Assembly (NCBI GenBank): GCA_964058845.1
Contig: CAXKVR010000634.1
Span: 1-26,334 of the forward strand
Length of the DNA stretch: 26,334 nucleotides
Direction: 5' to 3'
Source: Carex sylvatica
Lineage: Eukaryota; Streptophyta; Magnoliopsida; Poales; Cyperaceae
Shown here: one piece after another, positions 17,656 to 26,334 of the stretch
Layout: each line of letters opens with the position of its first letter
Position numbering within the stretch: position 1 is the stretch's first letter
The notes under the pieces: generated by a model
Database searches by the model: none
What the model was told of the DNA's origin: nothing
Seen by the model: only the letters and a program-made list of their open reading frames with translations
Translations under genes and position numbers: made by a program

Positions 17656-19011
17656 ATGAGCTTTGGGAAAACCCCTCTAGGAACGCTTTGGTTAGAAGAT
17701 TTATTAAGCATGGCAACTCCTCCCATTGTTAACCCAATATTCGAGGAAAACCAATCCAACCATGGACAACAATCCGTCCATGACGAACAATCACAACATG
17801 GAAGCAATAACACCCGTGTACGAGGATTATCTCCACCTCGTAACGAGCGCAACAATAACCACAACAACAACGGTCCTAACAATGGACACCACAATGGAAA
17901 TGACCGTCAACACAACAATGGACATCGCTTTGGCTTCATCCCTCATGGCCAAGATCCACGTGAAATTAAGCCATCTCTCATCCACCTACTTGGCCAAAAC
18001 CAATTCGGAGGAGCTCAAAACGAAGACCCACATGCCCATTTGGCGGTATTCGAAGAGCACTGCAGCACCTTTGCAAGAGAAGGAGATGAGTTAGACAACC
18101 TCAAACTCAAGTGCTTCCACCTATCCCTCCGAGACAGTGCGAGAACATGGTTGAGGACCGTCAACCGAGACAACATAGATACATGGGACGACATGGAGAA
18201 GCTATTTCTAGGGAAATACTTCCCTCCATCGAAGACCCAATATTTCCGGTCGAAAATCACAACGTTCAAGCAAGCAGAGGGGGAGTCTTTGACTGAGGCA
18301 TGGGACCGATGGGCAGAGCTCCAACGCTTGTGCCCCAACCATGGCCTTGACATGTGGTTGCTTTTTCAATTCTTTTATGGGGGTTGCTCTATAGCTACCA
18401 AAACTCATTTAAATTCGGCCGCAGGGGGCAACATGTCACGTATGAATCCGACACAAGCCATGGCAATGATCGAAGACATGGCGATCAACCAAAGGGAGTG
18501 GACGGCCGAGCGAGGAGGACGAGCCTACAACACCCCGGGTGTTATGCAAGTGGACGAGGTTACCGCCTGGAGAGCCCAAATGGAGGCCTTACAACATCAA
18601 ATGGCACAAATGCACAACGCAAAATCCGTGACCAAGATGGCTCCATGCGGCATATGTGGAGACGAGACTCATATTACCTCCGATTGCCAAACCCTTCTTG
18701 AAGGTGAAAATATAGAACAAGCGAATGCCATGTTCTACAATCAAGGAGATAAGAGGAATAACCCGATCTATAATAAGGTTAGGCAAAATGATAATTTCAA
18801 TTCAAACTCTTATAACTCTAACAATAGGTGGAACCATCCGAACTTCAATTGGCGGACCGAAAACGACAACTCCAACCAATACCAAGGTAATTCGAACCAA
18901 TACCAAAATCGAGCAAATCAAAACTCCTACCAAAATCCCTCTCAAATCAACGATATACAAAAGATGTTGCAAGAGATGAGAATCGAACAACAAGACTTCA
19001 TTACCTACTAA
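17656..19011 (+). CDS. Gag polyprotein of the Athila-like element
   Basis: The frame is 451 codons and encodes the particle-forming structural protein. Met at 17656 opens the frame, and a second Met at residue 19 (17710, MATPPIV) could be the real start. Residues 30-95 are a low-complexity region rich in Asn, His and Gly. The capsid-type Retrotrans_gag domain spans about residues 110-240, with KLFLGKYFPPSKTQYFRSKI followed by GESLTEAWDRWAELQRLCPN. A CCHC zinc knuckle lies at residues 331-344 (CGICGDETHITSDC). The C-terminus is Asn/Gln-rich (NQYQGNSNQYQNRANQNS). The frame ends at TAA 19009-19011, and the protease part follows in the same frame. In Athila elements gag and pol usually form one frame, so this TAA is either a mutation or a recoded stop. 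Confidence 0.9.
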   Translation: MSFGKTPLGTLWLEDLLSMATPPIVNPIFEENQSNHGQQSVHDEQSQHGSNNTRVRGLSPPRNERNNNHNNNGPNNGHHNGNDRQHNNGHRFGFIPHGQDPREIKPSLIHLLGQNQFGGAQNEDPHAHLAVFEEHCSTFAREGDELDNLKLKCFHLSLRDSARTWLRTVNRDNIDTWDDMEKLFLGKYFPPSKTQYFRSKITTFKQAEGESLTEAWDRWAELQRLCPNHGLDMWLLFQFFYGGCSIATKTHLNSAAGGNMSRMNPTQAMAMIEDMAINQREWTAERGGRAYNTPGVMQVDEVTAWRAQMEALQHQMAQMHNAKSVTKMAPCGICGDETHITSDCQTLLEGENIEQANAMFYNQGDKRNNPIYNKVRQNDNFNSNSYNSNNRWNHPNFNWRTENDNSNQYQGNSNQYQNRANQNSYQNPSQINDIQKMLQEMRIEQQDFITY

Positions 19012-20538
19012 AGGAACACCAACACGGATGTTTCGGATTCTTTGAGAGATTTGAAGAAGAAGTTTGAGTTCTTAGACACCAAGACCTCAATGCTAGAAAC
19101 ACAAGTTGCACAACAAGCGTCTTCATCCTTCCGACAACAAGGCACACTACCGGGCAAGCCGGACATCAACCCTAGGGAGCAAGCGAAGGCGATAACCTTG
19201 AGGAGTGGCACGGGATACGAAGGACCCAAGATGTCGATCATTGAAGAGCAACCGCCCAAAGTGACACCACCTCCTCTCAATGCGGATACACCGGCATCAA
19301 AAGAATCTCAAGAACCGGGAAATTCTAATTCGGCTAAGGTAAAACCAATTGAAACACCCAAGCATGTTATACCACAAAGGTTTATACCATTCCCTCAAAG
19401 GTTAGTAAAACACAAACTTGACCAACAATATGCCAAATTTGTGGAACACCTCAAGAAATTGAGTATCACCATCCCTTTTACCGAAGCAATTACTCAAATG
19501 CCCTCTTATGCAAAATTCTTGAAAGACATATTATCTAACAAGAGATCAATTGGGAAAGTTGGCACGGTATCCCTTAATGAGGAGTGTAGCGCTTTCTTCT
19601 TAAAAAAGCTACCTCCGAACTTAAAGGACCCGGGGAGCTTTGCAATCCCTTGTGTAATTGGTGATACCAAATTTGAGAGGTGTCTATGTGATTTGGGCGC
19701 AAGTGTGAGCCTTATGCCAAAGACCGTCTATCAAAGGCTCAATCTTAGTGATTTGAAGCCCACAAGAATGTCATTACAATTAGCCGATAAGACGGTACGG
19801 TATCCCGAGGGTATAGCGGAAGATATAATTGTCATGATTGGTAAGTTCTTTGTCCCGGTAGATTTTGTGATTGTTGAGATGGAAGATGATACTCATACCC
19901 CTCTCCTATTGGGGCGTGATTTTCTCACCACTGCAAGAGCAAACATTGATGTCAAAGAATGAAAGATATCCTTTGACATTGGAGGCGAAAAGGTAAATTT
20001 TCATATGTTTAATGCCATCAAATATCCTTCAAATGATAATGATTCTATTTGTAGATTGGATATTTTAGATTCCATTATAGCTACCCAGATGGAGGAAGAG
20101 ATGATGAGTGAACAACTCGACTCAGATCTAGAAGAAATCGGGTCCGAAAACGAAGAAATCGGTGAAAATTCCTCCCAGTGCGGATCATCCACCCGCACTG
20201 CGGATGGTCCCAGCCGCACTCACCATCCAGAAGCTGCAGAACCAGCTGTCCAGTGCGTCCCAACTCAACCCGCACTGCGGATGGAGCACCCGCACTCGTC
20301 AAATTCTGCACAGATTTTCACCGTTTCATCAAATTCGAACGCACCAAATGTCGAACTAAAGCCTCTACCACCTACCCTTCGCTATGAATACTTGGGAGAA
20401 GACAAGACATATCCGGTTAATAGAAAATATGTGCGAGAGAAGTCGGTGGCAACATCTGAAATCGACAAACCTCGAGAAAATCAACACAAAATGGGGCAAT
20501 GGGGAGGCCGCCCTCCCGATCCTCCATCCAAGCATTGA
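19012..20538 (+). pseudogene. Protease region of the Athila-like element, with no RT-IN
   Basis: This continues gag in the same frame to TGA 20536-20538, with one further stop (TGA 19960-19962). The linker contains LPGKPDINPREQAKAITLRSG. The aspartic protease follows, with CDLGASVSLMPKTVY (catalytic Asp codon 19690-19692) and LLLGRDFLTTARANIDV near 19906. After the stop the frame carries on (KISFDIGGEKVNFHMFNAIK). It then enters a segment that resembles the LTR GC-rich module (about 20170-20300), and then the ELKPLPPTLRYEYLGEDKTYPV linker that in Athila elements leads into reverse transcriptase. Just after this, near 20415-20420, it runs into an unrelated 38-codon tail. The protease would process Gag; the second stop lies 3' of its conserved core. 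Confidence 0.85.
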
Positions 20539-21810
20539 GACCGCACAGCACCACCACCACCTTCCGCCAATAGAGTAGTTCATGTTTCTCCCTATTTACT
20601 TTTGTTTATTTTTACGCATTGGGGACAATGCTTAATTTAAGCTTGGGGGATAGGAAGAAATTGTATCTTGCATTGCATTGCATTAATTTTAGATTTTTTT
20701 TTTTTTTTAAATTAGGATTTATAACCTTGACTTTTACTTGACCATGAATAGGATTTGTGATTTTGAACTTAATTGCTTGAAATTGCAAATTCGTCAAGAT
20801 GTTTTACGAGGTTATAAAAATAGAGTCTTGCATAATTGGACTTAATTGTCCAATTAGGCATAGAGTATAAAATCATGTTTAATTTTTGTGTTAAAAGTTG
20901 GCAAAAACAAAAGTTTTGATAAATTTGAGTGATTGTCGAAAAATAAGAAATTTTAATGAGAATTTTAACGAGTTTTTAGGAATACCCTTGGAATAATTAG
21001 AAATAACCCCATAAATTGGCGAAAAACTTAGTGGAAATAAAGGTTTACGAAAATGAAAACTTAGGAATTTAAATTTATTTTTTTGAAAATGCAACTTATA
21101 TGTAGAAAATGAATTTAGAAAGATCGGGATATTCATGAGTATGATTTCATGATATTTTGCAAAAATTGTTGAAAATTGTTCAAAATTAAATTTTTTTAAG
21201 AAAATAAGATTCCGTTTGCTTATGTTACGGCGATATGACGTACTTATAGCAATGAATCATTGACACTTTGCTCCGCTAGTTTGTCCGATAAAGTGACCGA
21301 GTTCACACTAAAAATATGAGTTCGTGTCATGGAAGGGTTGAACCATGAGCATGCAAATGCACTTTTGAATTAAAACGGTTGGGTATGGATTAGCTACCTA
21401 TAACTAACCGGTTTTGTCCTAAGGATAAAGATTTATAGTGTCATAAAATAAAATCAACAAAAGAAAAATTAAATTTTGCAAATATAAACACACGAAGTCC
21501 GCGACTTTCTAACTTAGGCTTGATCCAAGCTTGGGGGATTTTTAAATGAATTTTCACAAATAAGAATGCATTTTTTGTAACAAATTTAGATAACCGAAGT
21601 TTACAAATTCTAATCCTTTAAGGAAATAAAAGTTAGAGTAATCGAATTGTGGTGTGAAGCATGATTAACCAAGGGTTGAACTTTAGATTTGTAGAAAATT
21701 TACATTGCGATTTTTAAATTTTGGCAAGATCATACAAATTTTACAATTCAAAAATGTATACTTGATATAAGGTTAAATTAGAGATCGAATTGTATTTCAA
21801 GTCTAGATGT

Positions 21811-21826
21811 TGCTTGAGGACAAGCA
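21811..21826 (+). other. Stem-loop before the polypurine tract
   Basis: TGCTTG-AGGA-CAAGCA is a perfect 6-bp inverted repeat with a 4-base loop, 6 bp before the polypurine tract. A similar GCTTGAGGACAAGC motif is common near the 3' end of plant gypsy elements. Its role is not known to me. Confidence 0.55.
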
Positions 21827-21832
21827 AGGTTC

Positions 21833-21847
21833 AAGCTTGGGGGATTT
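21833..21847 (+). other. Polypurine tract of the Athila-like element
   Basis: AAGCTTGGGGGATTT lies directly against the 3' LTR start TGATAAGC. It is the expected plus-strand primer. Two further copies of the same motif lie at 20639 and 21527. Confidence 0.8.
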
Positions 21848-23664
21848 TGATAAGCATAAATTATATACACATTTGATCTAGATTTTATTATGAAATAACA
21901 CCAATTATCTTGTATTTATAATATAAAGTGATTAAAATACACCTAGAATCAAGTTATTGCAGTTATTTGGCTTTTCTATGCAGGAAATAATGCAAAATAG
22001 CAAAAATACCCCCCAGTGCGGATCAACCACCCGTACTGCGGATCAATCCAGCCGCACTCACAGCGCAGAGGAAAAGTCCGAGCCTAGTGCGGACGCACTG
22101 AGGCCAGTGCGGATGAGCCCATCCGCATTCAGTACTTGGCCAAAATTCAGCAACTTCAGAAGAGCAGATTCCACCCGCAGTGCGGGTCATCCATCCGCAG
22201 TGGCACCCGCATCCAGAGAAATTCGCAGAAGTTAAAAAAGGAAACTTGTCCCAGTGCGGGTGAAGCCACCCGCAGTGCGGATCATCCATCCGCACTGGAC
22301 CCGCAGAAAGCCAATAACTGCCCGGTTTGACAGTTTTTCTATTTTTGGCGCTTTATGGACGCGTTTTTACTGCCAGAAATACACATACTTGCCAGGGAAG
22401 TAATGTAAAACAGAGCACCCACTAACCCCACCTTCTAGCCTCTAAATCGGGCATAATCCTTGGCTATAAAAGAGAGAGTTCTTTGTCATATCATGAATTG
22501 AATCTCACATCAACCAACACACCATCATTCTCTCTTTACACACACTTAGCGATAAATTCTGGAGTAAGGAAAGCTTTCAAGCGAGGAGAAGAAGGATTTC
22601 CGGAGCAAGATTCGGCAAGATAGAGGGCTTTGATTTGTCAAAGGGTGTAATCATTTTCTTTCATTTGATTTCTTCTTACTTTGCCAATTTTTGTAATGGA
22701 TCTCTCCAAGAGTGAGTAGTTCTCTCTCTAGGGTTTTAGGTCATCATGCATGAACTTGTTTAATTATATTTATTCGGTTATATTGTTTTTATTATGATTG
22801 TTTGATTTAATGGTAATTTATGTGAATTATTCTTTATGATTTCATATACTTGAAATTACAAGTATCATGTTAGGTTTAATGAATTAAAGTAGCTAGAAAT
22901 CGTGCTATGTCATGTTTTTCCGCTTTAATCATTGAACTCCAGCATAGGTCAAGTAATCCACCCTGTATCAATCAAATCATAAAGGTATAGGATATCTTAT
23001 TAACACTAGGATATAAACTGGATCTCCAGAAATTAGAGTTAGGGTTTGGTGAGGTAGGTATTTCTGAAGTCAAACCCCTAATTTGGACACCTAGATTGAT
23101 TAAGTATTGATATGTATTTTGTGTGAACGTGATTGTTAAATATCCCTTTAGGATGGTGACAGCCCTAAAACTCGAGGAAAATTAACCCAACCCACCAAAA
23201 TACTTGTATCAATAATTAATTGAAATAGGCTAACATATTAGGTTAGAAACCTCATTTAAATCAAACATGAATATAAACAAACCGAATAGATTGAATTAGC
23301 AAGGGATTGTAGACCAAAGACCCCTAGATCTTCTCAACTTGAAAGCAAACCAATATTTCTTTCTTTCATTTCATTTACATCTATTGTTTACTATTCCTTA
23401 TTCACGGGTATTGAACCCAAACTTTAGGATTACTTAAACAAACCCCCCCCTTATTCTACTTTATTGCACTTTACTTTATTATTATTTTCTGAAATTAATT
23501 ATTTAGAGTTCAAAACTAAGTATTTTCCTTACTCTCTGTGGATCGATACCTAAAATACTACTTTGATATAATTGTGCACTTGCAATTTGACTCAAAAGCG
23601 TTTAAGGTTTAAAAGGTACATCTTATTGTACTGAAACTTTTTAGCGTACACTTTATGCGCATCA
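21848..23664 (+). repeat. 3' LTR of the Athila-like element
   Basis: At 1817 bp it is near-identical to 15745-17540. The main difference is about 21 extra bp near 22028 (ACCACCCGTACTGCGGATCA), which adds one more GTGCGG-type unit. The TATA box is at 22465-22471. It ends TTTATGCGCATCA and is followed by the TGAGT duplication. Confidence 0.93.
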
Positions 23665-24355
23665 TGAGTCACGCATGATTTGTATTTTGGTAATCGAATC
23701 TTGTTAGGGTAGTGACAGTACTTTAGCATTAAGGGTGTATGATAAAGAAGAAACACTTTCATTGCACACAAATAATCTTAGAATGTAGAAGGTTGACTGG
23801 ATTTAGATCTACTCTCGGAATCATAGAACCAAATACGGTACCAAGTAGTAGTAGTAGATGTTTCCTATTAAATAACCCAATTAGGTGGATGAGAGCCCTA
23901 ATTAAGAGGTACATTAACATGGAACCATGAAATATGAAAGGTAGTGTAGGAACTAGAATTCTCACCCAGACATGACATGAATTTAGAGGACTCCAAAAGT
24001 ATATAGAATGACCAAGTGATTGTAGACCAAAAACGCTTAGACCTCGTTATCTTGATTTACAAACATCTTTTTATTTGAATTTAATTTAGTTTTTTGTTAC
24101 AAACCAACTACTTTGGGTATTGAACCCACATTTAGTTACTTGTAACAAACCCCTATTTTAATTACTTGCAATTTATTTAGTCTTAATTTATTTTAAGTAA
24201 AAGTTACAATTGCCTTAGTCTTTGAATCGATACCTCATTACTACAATGATAGATTGTGCGCTTACAATTTAATCTATTTTGTGTTTTTAGGTTTATAAAT
24301 TTAAAGCATTTGTGTAAGATTTAATCCAAAATAAATACCCCTAAAATTCACAACA
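23665..24355 (+). mobile_element. Solo gypsy LTR copy 2, right part
   Basis: It resumes at TGAGTCACGCATGA (copy 1 has ATGAGTCATGCATGA at 2267) and ends AAATTCACAACA. It is colinear with 2268-3026. It is followed by the TCAGG target duplication and then the rest of the copia LTR. Copy 2 totals about 1.5 kb against 1.89 kb for copy 1. Confidence 0.88.
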
Positions 24356-24360
24356 TCAGG

Positions 24361-25125
24361 GTAGTCAATCCGATTCGCGAGGACTTAAGGATTGCTGGGT
24401 GAGAACAAAGACTCAAAGTAGTAATTGATTTGATCATGCAGGATCACTCTAAGAGTTGTGTAATTGATTGAATAAGCTTGAGATTGATTGTGAATATTGA
24501 AGTTTAAGCACACAAGCAACAACGGCTTTCTCTAGATCTGTAAATATGAAATATTGAAGTTGGTGGCGGCTAGAGTGTCAATACAAACCTTGATATAGCT
24601 TCTATTTATAGAGCGGTGTCAAAAAGAAAGTAAATGGTCCTAGACGTTGCAACGGTTCATGAACCATTACAACGGTAGGGTAGTTCGAATAGGTTTGGAT
24701 ATGCAACGGTCAAGGACCATTGTAACGGTCTCCACAACAAAAGTTCTCTGACTCAACTTTTGGCTAGACCCGCTTGATTTGATTTAATGCGACGCAGTCA
24801 TTTCTACACTTGATTTATTCCGTTGTAACTATTCCTGGACCGTTGCAACGGTAGGCCTCACTTAATTTAGTCTCAAGCTGATTTTACTAATTTTACAGAT
24901 TAATTATCCTTAATCTTGAGTTATGCTTTTGCTATCGATACTCTTGTGCTTCATGACCACACCCTTGATGTTATATTACAGTTCATTGATTCATCCTCGG
25001 TGTGTACTTATTGTATCTCCAGTTGACATGAATCTGCACATGTCTCAAGAAGGAAAACTGTAAAATGCAATTATGTATGTTTTGCAAATCTAGTCAAACG
25101 ATTAAGTCGAAGGCTCCAAAAGTCA
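24361..25125 (-). repeat. Copia 5' LTR, outer segment
   Basis: It is colinear with 3760-4524, with the palindromic CCGTTGCAACGG-type motifs at about 24645-24850 and a minus-strand TATA box at 24602-24612 (TATAAATAG). It ends GGCTCCAAAAGTCA at the outer boundary of the copia element. The expected terminal ACA is degraded. Confidence 0.85.
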
Positions 25126-25300
25126 ATTGAGACGCGGTGAAAATGACGTGTGAAATGAATCTCTCTCCAGAAATGGGTTTTATAGAAGCACTGGATGGTG
25201 GCCGCATCCCCTAGAAGCGGTCCGCATTCTGGGCCCGCTTTGCCTAGATGTGGCCCAGAGAAAGGTGGCCGCATCTAGGTGGAGCGGCCATGCTATTTTT
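25126..25300 (-). mobile_element. Probable LTR remnant: GC-rich cluster plus TATA box
   Basis: On the minus strand a GC-rich block (25275-25195) with repeated GATGCGGCC/CCGCATC-type motifs is followed by CTATAAAACC (TATA at 25178-25184) and AGAGAGATTCATTTCACAC. This GC cluster then TATA arrangement is that of the gypsy LTRs in this window. No ends or internal region are visible, so assignment is tentative. A 67-codon minus-strand frame here (MRPPFSGPHLGKAGPECG) looks incidental. Confidence 0.4.
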
Positions 25301-25479
25301 TGAAATTATGAAAAATCGTGACATTTTGTTTTATCTTCTTTTTTTAATTATGGTATATTTAAAATTTTTGGTCGTATATGTAGTATGTGGCAATATACAC
25401 GGATTTTAATTCGAAAGTATATATGTGGTTTTACTATGAGTTGTTAAAATAATATATATAAAATAAAACTAATTTAGAT
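25301..25479. other. AT-rich stretch without recognised features
   Basis: I see no reading frame, repeat or inverted structure here. Confidence 0.4.
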
Positions 25480-25626
25480 AATCAGTTTTTAGTCTAGTGG
25501 CAAAAACAATATTCTCTGTGTGAGAAATCGCAAGTTCGAAATTTGAAATGAGCAATCTTTTATGGATATTAAATAGTTAAATGACTTGAACTCCAACTTT
25601 TACTTAAATAAATAAATAAATAAAAT
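25480..25626 (+). mobile_element. tRNA-derived SINE remnant
   Basis: TAGTCTAGTGG (25490-25500) resembles the RNA polymerase III A box, and AGTTCGAAATT (25533-25543) resembles the B box, 32 bp later, as in tRNA genes. An (AAAT)n-type tail lies at 25607-25625. It does not fold as a complete tRNA. Target duplications are not evident. Confidence 0.5.
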
Positions 25627-25727
25627 TTATAACACAATGATGTCCAAGCCATGTGTTTTGTTCTATTTAACACCCTCTCATTGATCATGGGTTCAAGCAT
25701 TTTCCAAAACAATTATTTTCTGAGTCT

Positions 25728-25876
25728 TTTTCGGATTTTAGAGTAGCCGCATATGAAATTTAAGTTTTTTTTTTTCAGATTTTAGAGTAACCGCATATGC
25801 AACCGTATATATTCAAGCCTAGTCTTTTTTGGATTTTAGAGTAACCAAATGTGCAACCGTATATTCAAAATTGTAT
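25728..25876 (+). repeat. Three imperfect direct repeats
   Basis: The unit CGGATTTTAGAGTAGCCGCA occurs at about 25731, 25776 and 25830. Each copy is preceded by a T-run, and the last two are extended by CAACCGTATAT. The region 25627-25727 before it holds nothing I recognise apart from a GGGTTCAAGCAT sequence at 25689. Confidence 0.65.
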
Positions 25877-25914
25877 AAGAAGAACTACAAAAATTTCAAG
25901 ATGTGACTGCCACC

Positions 25915-26334
25915 TGATGCGCGTAAAGTGTACGCTAAAAAGTTTCAGTACAATAAGATGTACCTTTTAAACCTTAAACACTTTTGAGTCAAATTGCAAG
26001 TGCACAATTATATCAAAGTAGTATTTTAGGTATCGATCCACAGAGAGTATGGAAAATACTTAGTTTTGAACTCTAAATAATTAATTTCAGAAAATAATAA
26101 TAAAGTAAAGTGCAATAAAGTAGAATAGGGGGGGATTTGTTTAAGTAATCCTAAAGTTTGGGTTCAATACCCGTGAATAAGGAATAGTAAACAATAGATG
26201 TAAATGAAATGAAAGAAAGAAATATTGGTTTGCTTTCAAGTTGAGAAGATCTAGGGGTCTTTGATCTACAATCCCTTGCTAATTCAATCTATTCAGTTTG
26301 TTTATATTCATGTTTGATTTAAATGAGGTTTCTA
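25915..26334 (-). mobile_element. Inverted LTR of the Athila-like family, truncated by the window edge
   Basis: It starts TGATGCGCGTAAAGTGTACG, the reverse complement of the LTR 3' end at 17540 and 23664, and stays near-identical for 420 bp to the edge. It is in inverted orientation 2.25 kb from the complete element. It could be the 3' LTR of a second, minus-strand element or a solo LTR. The base before it is in CCACC, a possible half of a target duplication. Confidence 0.92.

Larger units (their letters stand above)
20539..21847 (+). other. 3' non-coding region of the Athila-like element
   Basis: About 1.3 kb of AT-rich sequence with no credible gene. It contains GGGGACAATGC followed by AAGCTTGGGGGAT at 20639, a motif usual just after pol in Athila/Tat elements. 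There is a T16-18 run near 20693, a second AAGCTTGGGGGATT at 21527, and the third, functional copy at 21833 beside the 3' LTR. Confidence 0.75.
15745..23664 (+). mobile_element. Athila-like gypsy retrotransposon with gag-protease only (non-autonomous)
   Basis: This is a complete element of about 7.9 kb with LTRs at 15745-17540 and 21848-23664, perfect 5-bp target duplications TGAGT (15740-15744 and 23665-23669), a tRNA-Asp primer site at 17547 and a polypurine tract at 21833. The solo LTR copy 1 shows the empty site (ATGAGTCATGCATG). The internal 4.3 kb encodes gag and an Athila/Tat-type protease in a single frame (17656-20538). There is no reverse transcriptase, RNase H or integrase. My hand count gives about 19 substitutions between the LTRs (about 1%), so it is a recent insertion. 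Movement must have relied on enzymes from elsewhere. The design resembles the gag-carrying terminal-repeat elements (TR-GAG) of plants, with a protease in addition. Confidence 0.9.
3465..25125 (-). mobile_element. Sirevirus-like Ty1/copia retrotransposon, degraded and multiply invaded
   Basis: The element is read on the minus strand. The 5' LTR is at 24361-25125 plus 14584-14927, the tRNA-Met primer site at 14567-14581, gag starts at 14517, and protease, integrase and RNase H fragments follow down to 7865. A polypurine tract at 4525-4541 precedes the 3' LTR at 3465-4524. The order PR-IN-(RT)-RH is that of Ty1/copia. The long gag with a coiled coil and two zinc knuckles, the large 3' non-coding region and the LTR palindromes fit the Sirevirus (Maximus/SIRE) lineage, although I cannot confirm this without a tree. 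Gag and pol carry many stops and frameshifts, and most of RT is deleted. No flanking duplication can be found because the left terminus is missing. Confidence 0.8.

Noticed and set aside
25686..25700. Second B-box-like GGGTTCAAGC as part of a tRNA gene
   Set aside because: There is no A box at suitable spacing and no cloverleaf in the flanking sequence.

Overview
This window looks like intergenic repeat sequence from an angiosperm nuclear genome. It is AT-rich and I found no intact host gene, rRNA, tRNA or CRISPR. Almost every kilobase belongs to a transposable element. The plant assignment rests on the families present: a MuDR-like transposase with introns, a Ty1/copia element primed by initiator tRNA-Met, Ty3/gypsy elements primed by tRNA-Asp (Athila/Tat type), and fold-back MITEs flanked by (TA)n. 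I cannot name the species.

Layout. (1) Positions 1-3465 hold a decayed MULE transposase on the minus strand. One of its introns carries a solo LTR (1135-3026, target duplication GTGAA). (2) Positions 3465-25125 are one large Sirevirus-like copia element on the minus strand. Its 3' LTR is at 3465-4524. The internal region runs 4525-14583, with pol fragments at 7865-9545 and gag at 9668-11932 plus 14399-14517. The 5' LTR is at 14584-14927 plus 24361-25125. Most of reverse transcriptase/RNase H and the middle of integrase are missing. (3) The copia internal region has taken up four fold-back MITEs end to end (5106-6808), a zinc-finger reading frame (7079-7450), a CACTA-like end inside integrase (8739-8815), and a solo LTR within gag (11933-14398, duplication ATAAT) that carries a fifth MITE (12837-13261). 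(4) The copia 5' LTR is split by a second solo LTR of the same family as the one at 1135 (14928-15744 plus 23665-24355, duplication TCAAG/TCAGG). (5) That solo LTR is in turn split by a young, structurally complete Athila-like element (15745-23664, duplication TGAGT). (6) Right of the copia element are an LTR remnant (25126-25300), a tRNA-like SINE remnant (about 25480-25626), a small direct-repeat patch, and an inverted, edge-truncated LTR of the same Athila-like family (25915-26334).

How it works together. Nothing here forms a host pathway; the order of insertion is the main content. The MULE is the oldest layer. The copia element was split by a solo gypsy LTR, and that LTR was then split by the Athila-like element, whose two LTRs differ by only about 1% by my hand count. 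The Athila-like element keeps LTRs, tRNA-Asp primer site, polypurine tract, gag and protease, but has lost the whole reverse transcriptase-RNase H-integrase block. It therefore appears to be a gag-protease-only non-autonomous element that was mobilised in trans. A GC-rich module occurs both in its LTRs and inside its coding frame.

The two strongest leads for something undescribed are this gag-protease-only family with the LTR-like module in its coding frame, and the MITE set, whose five members look like combinations of interchangeable terminal, middle and apical modules.
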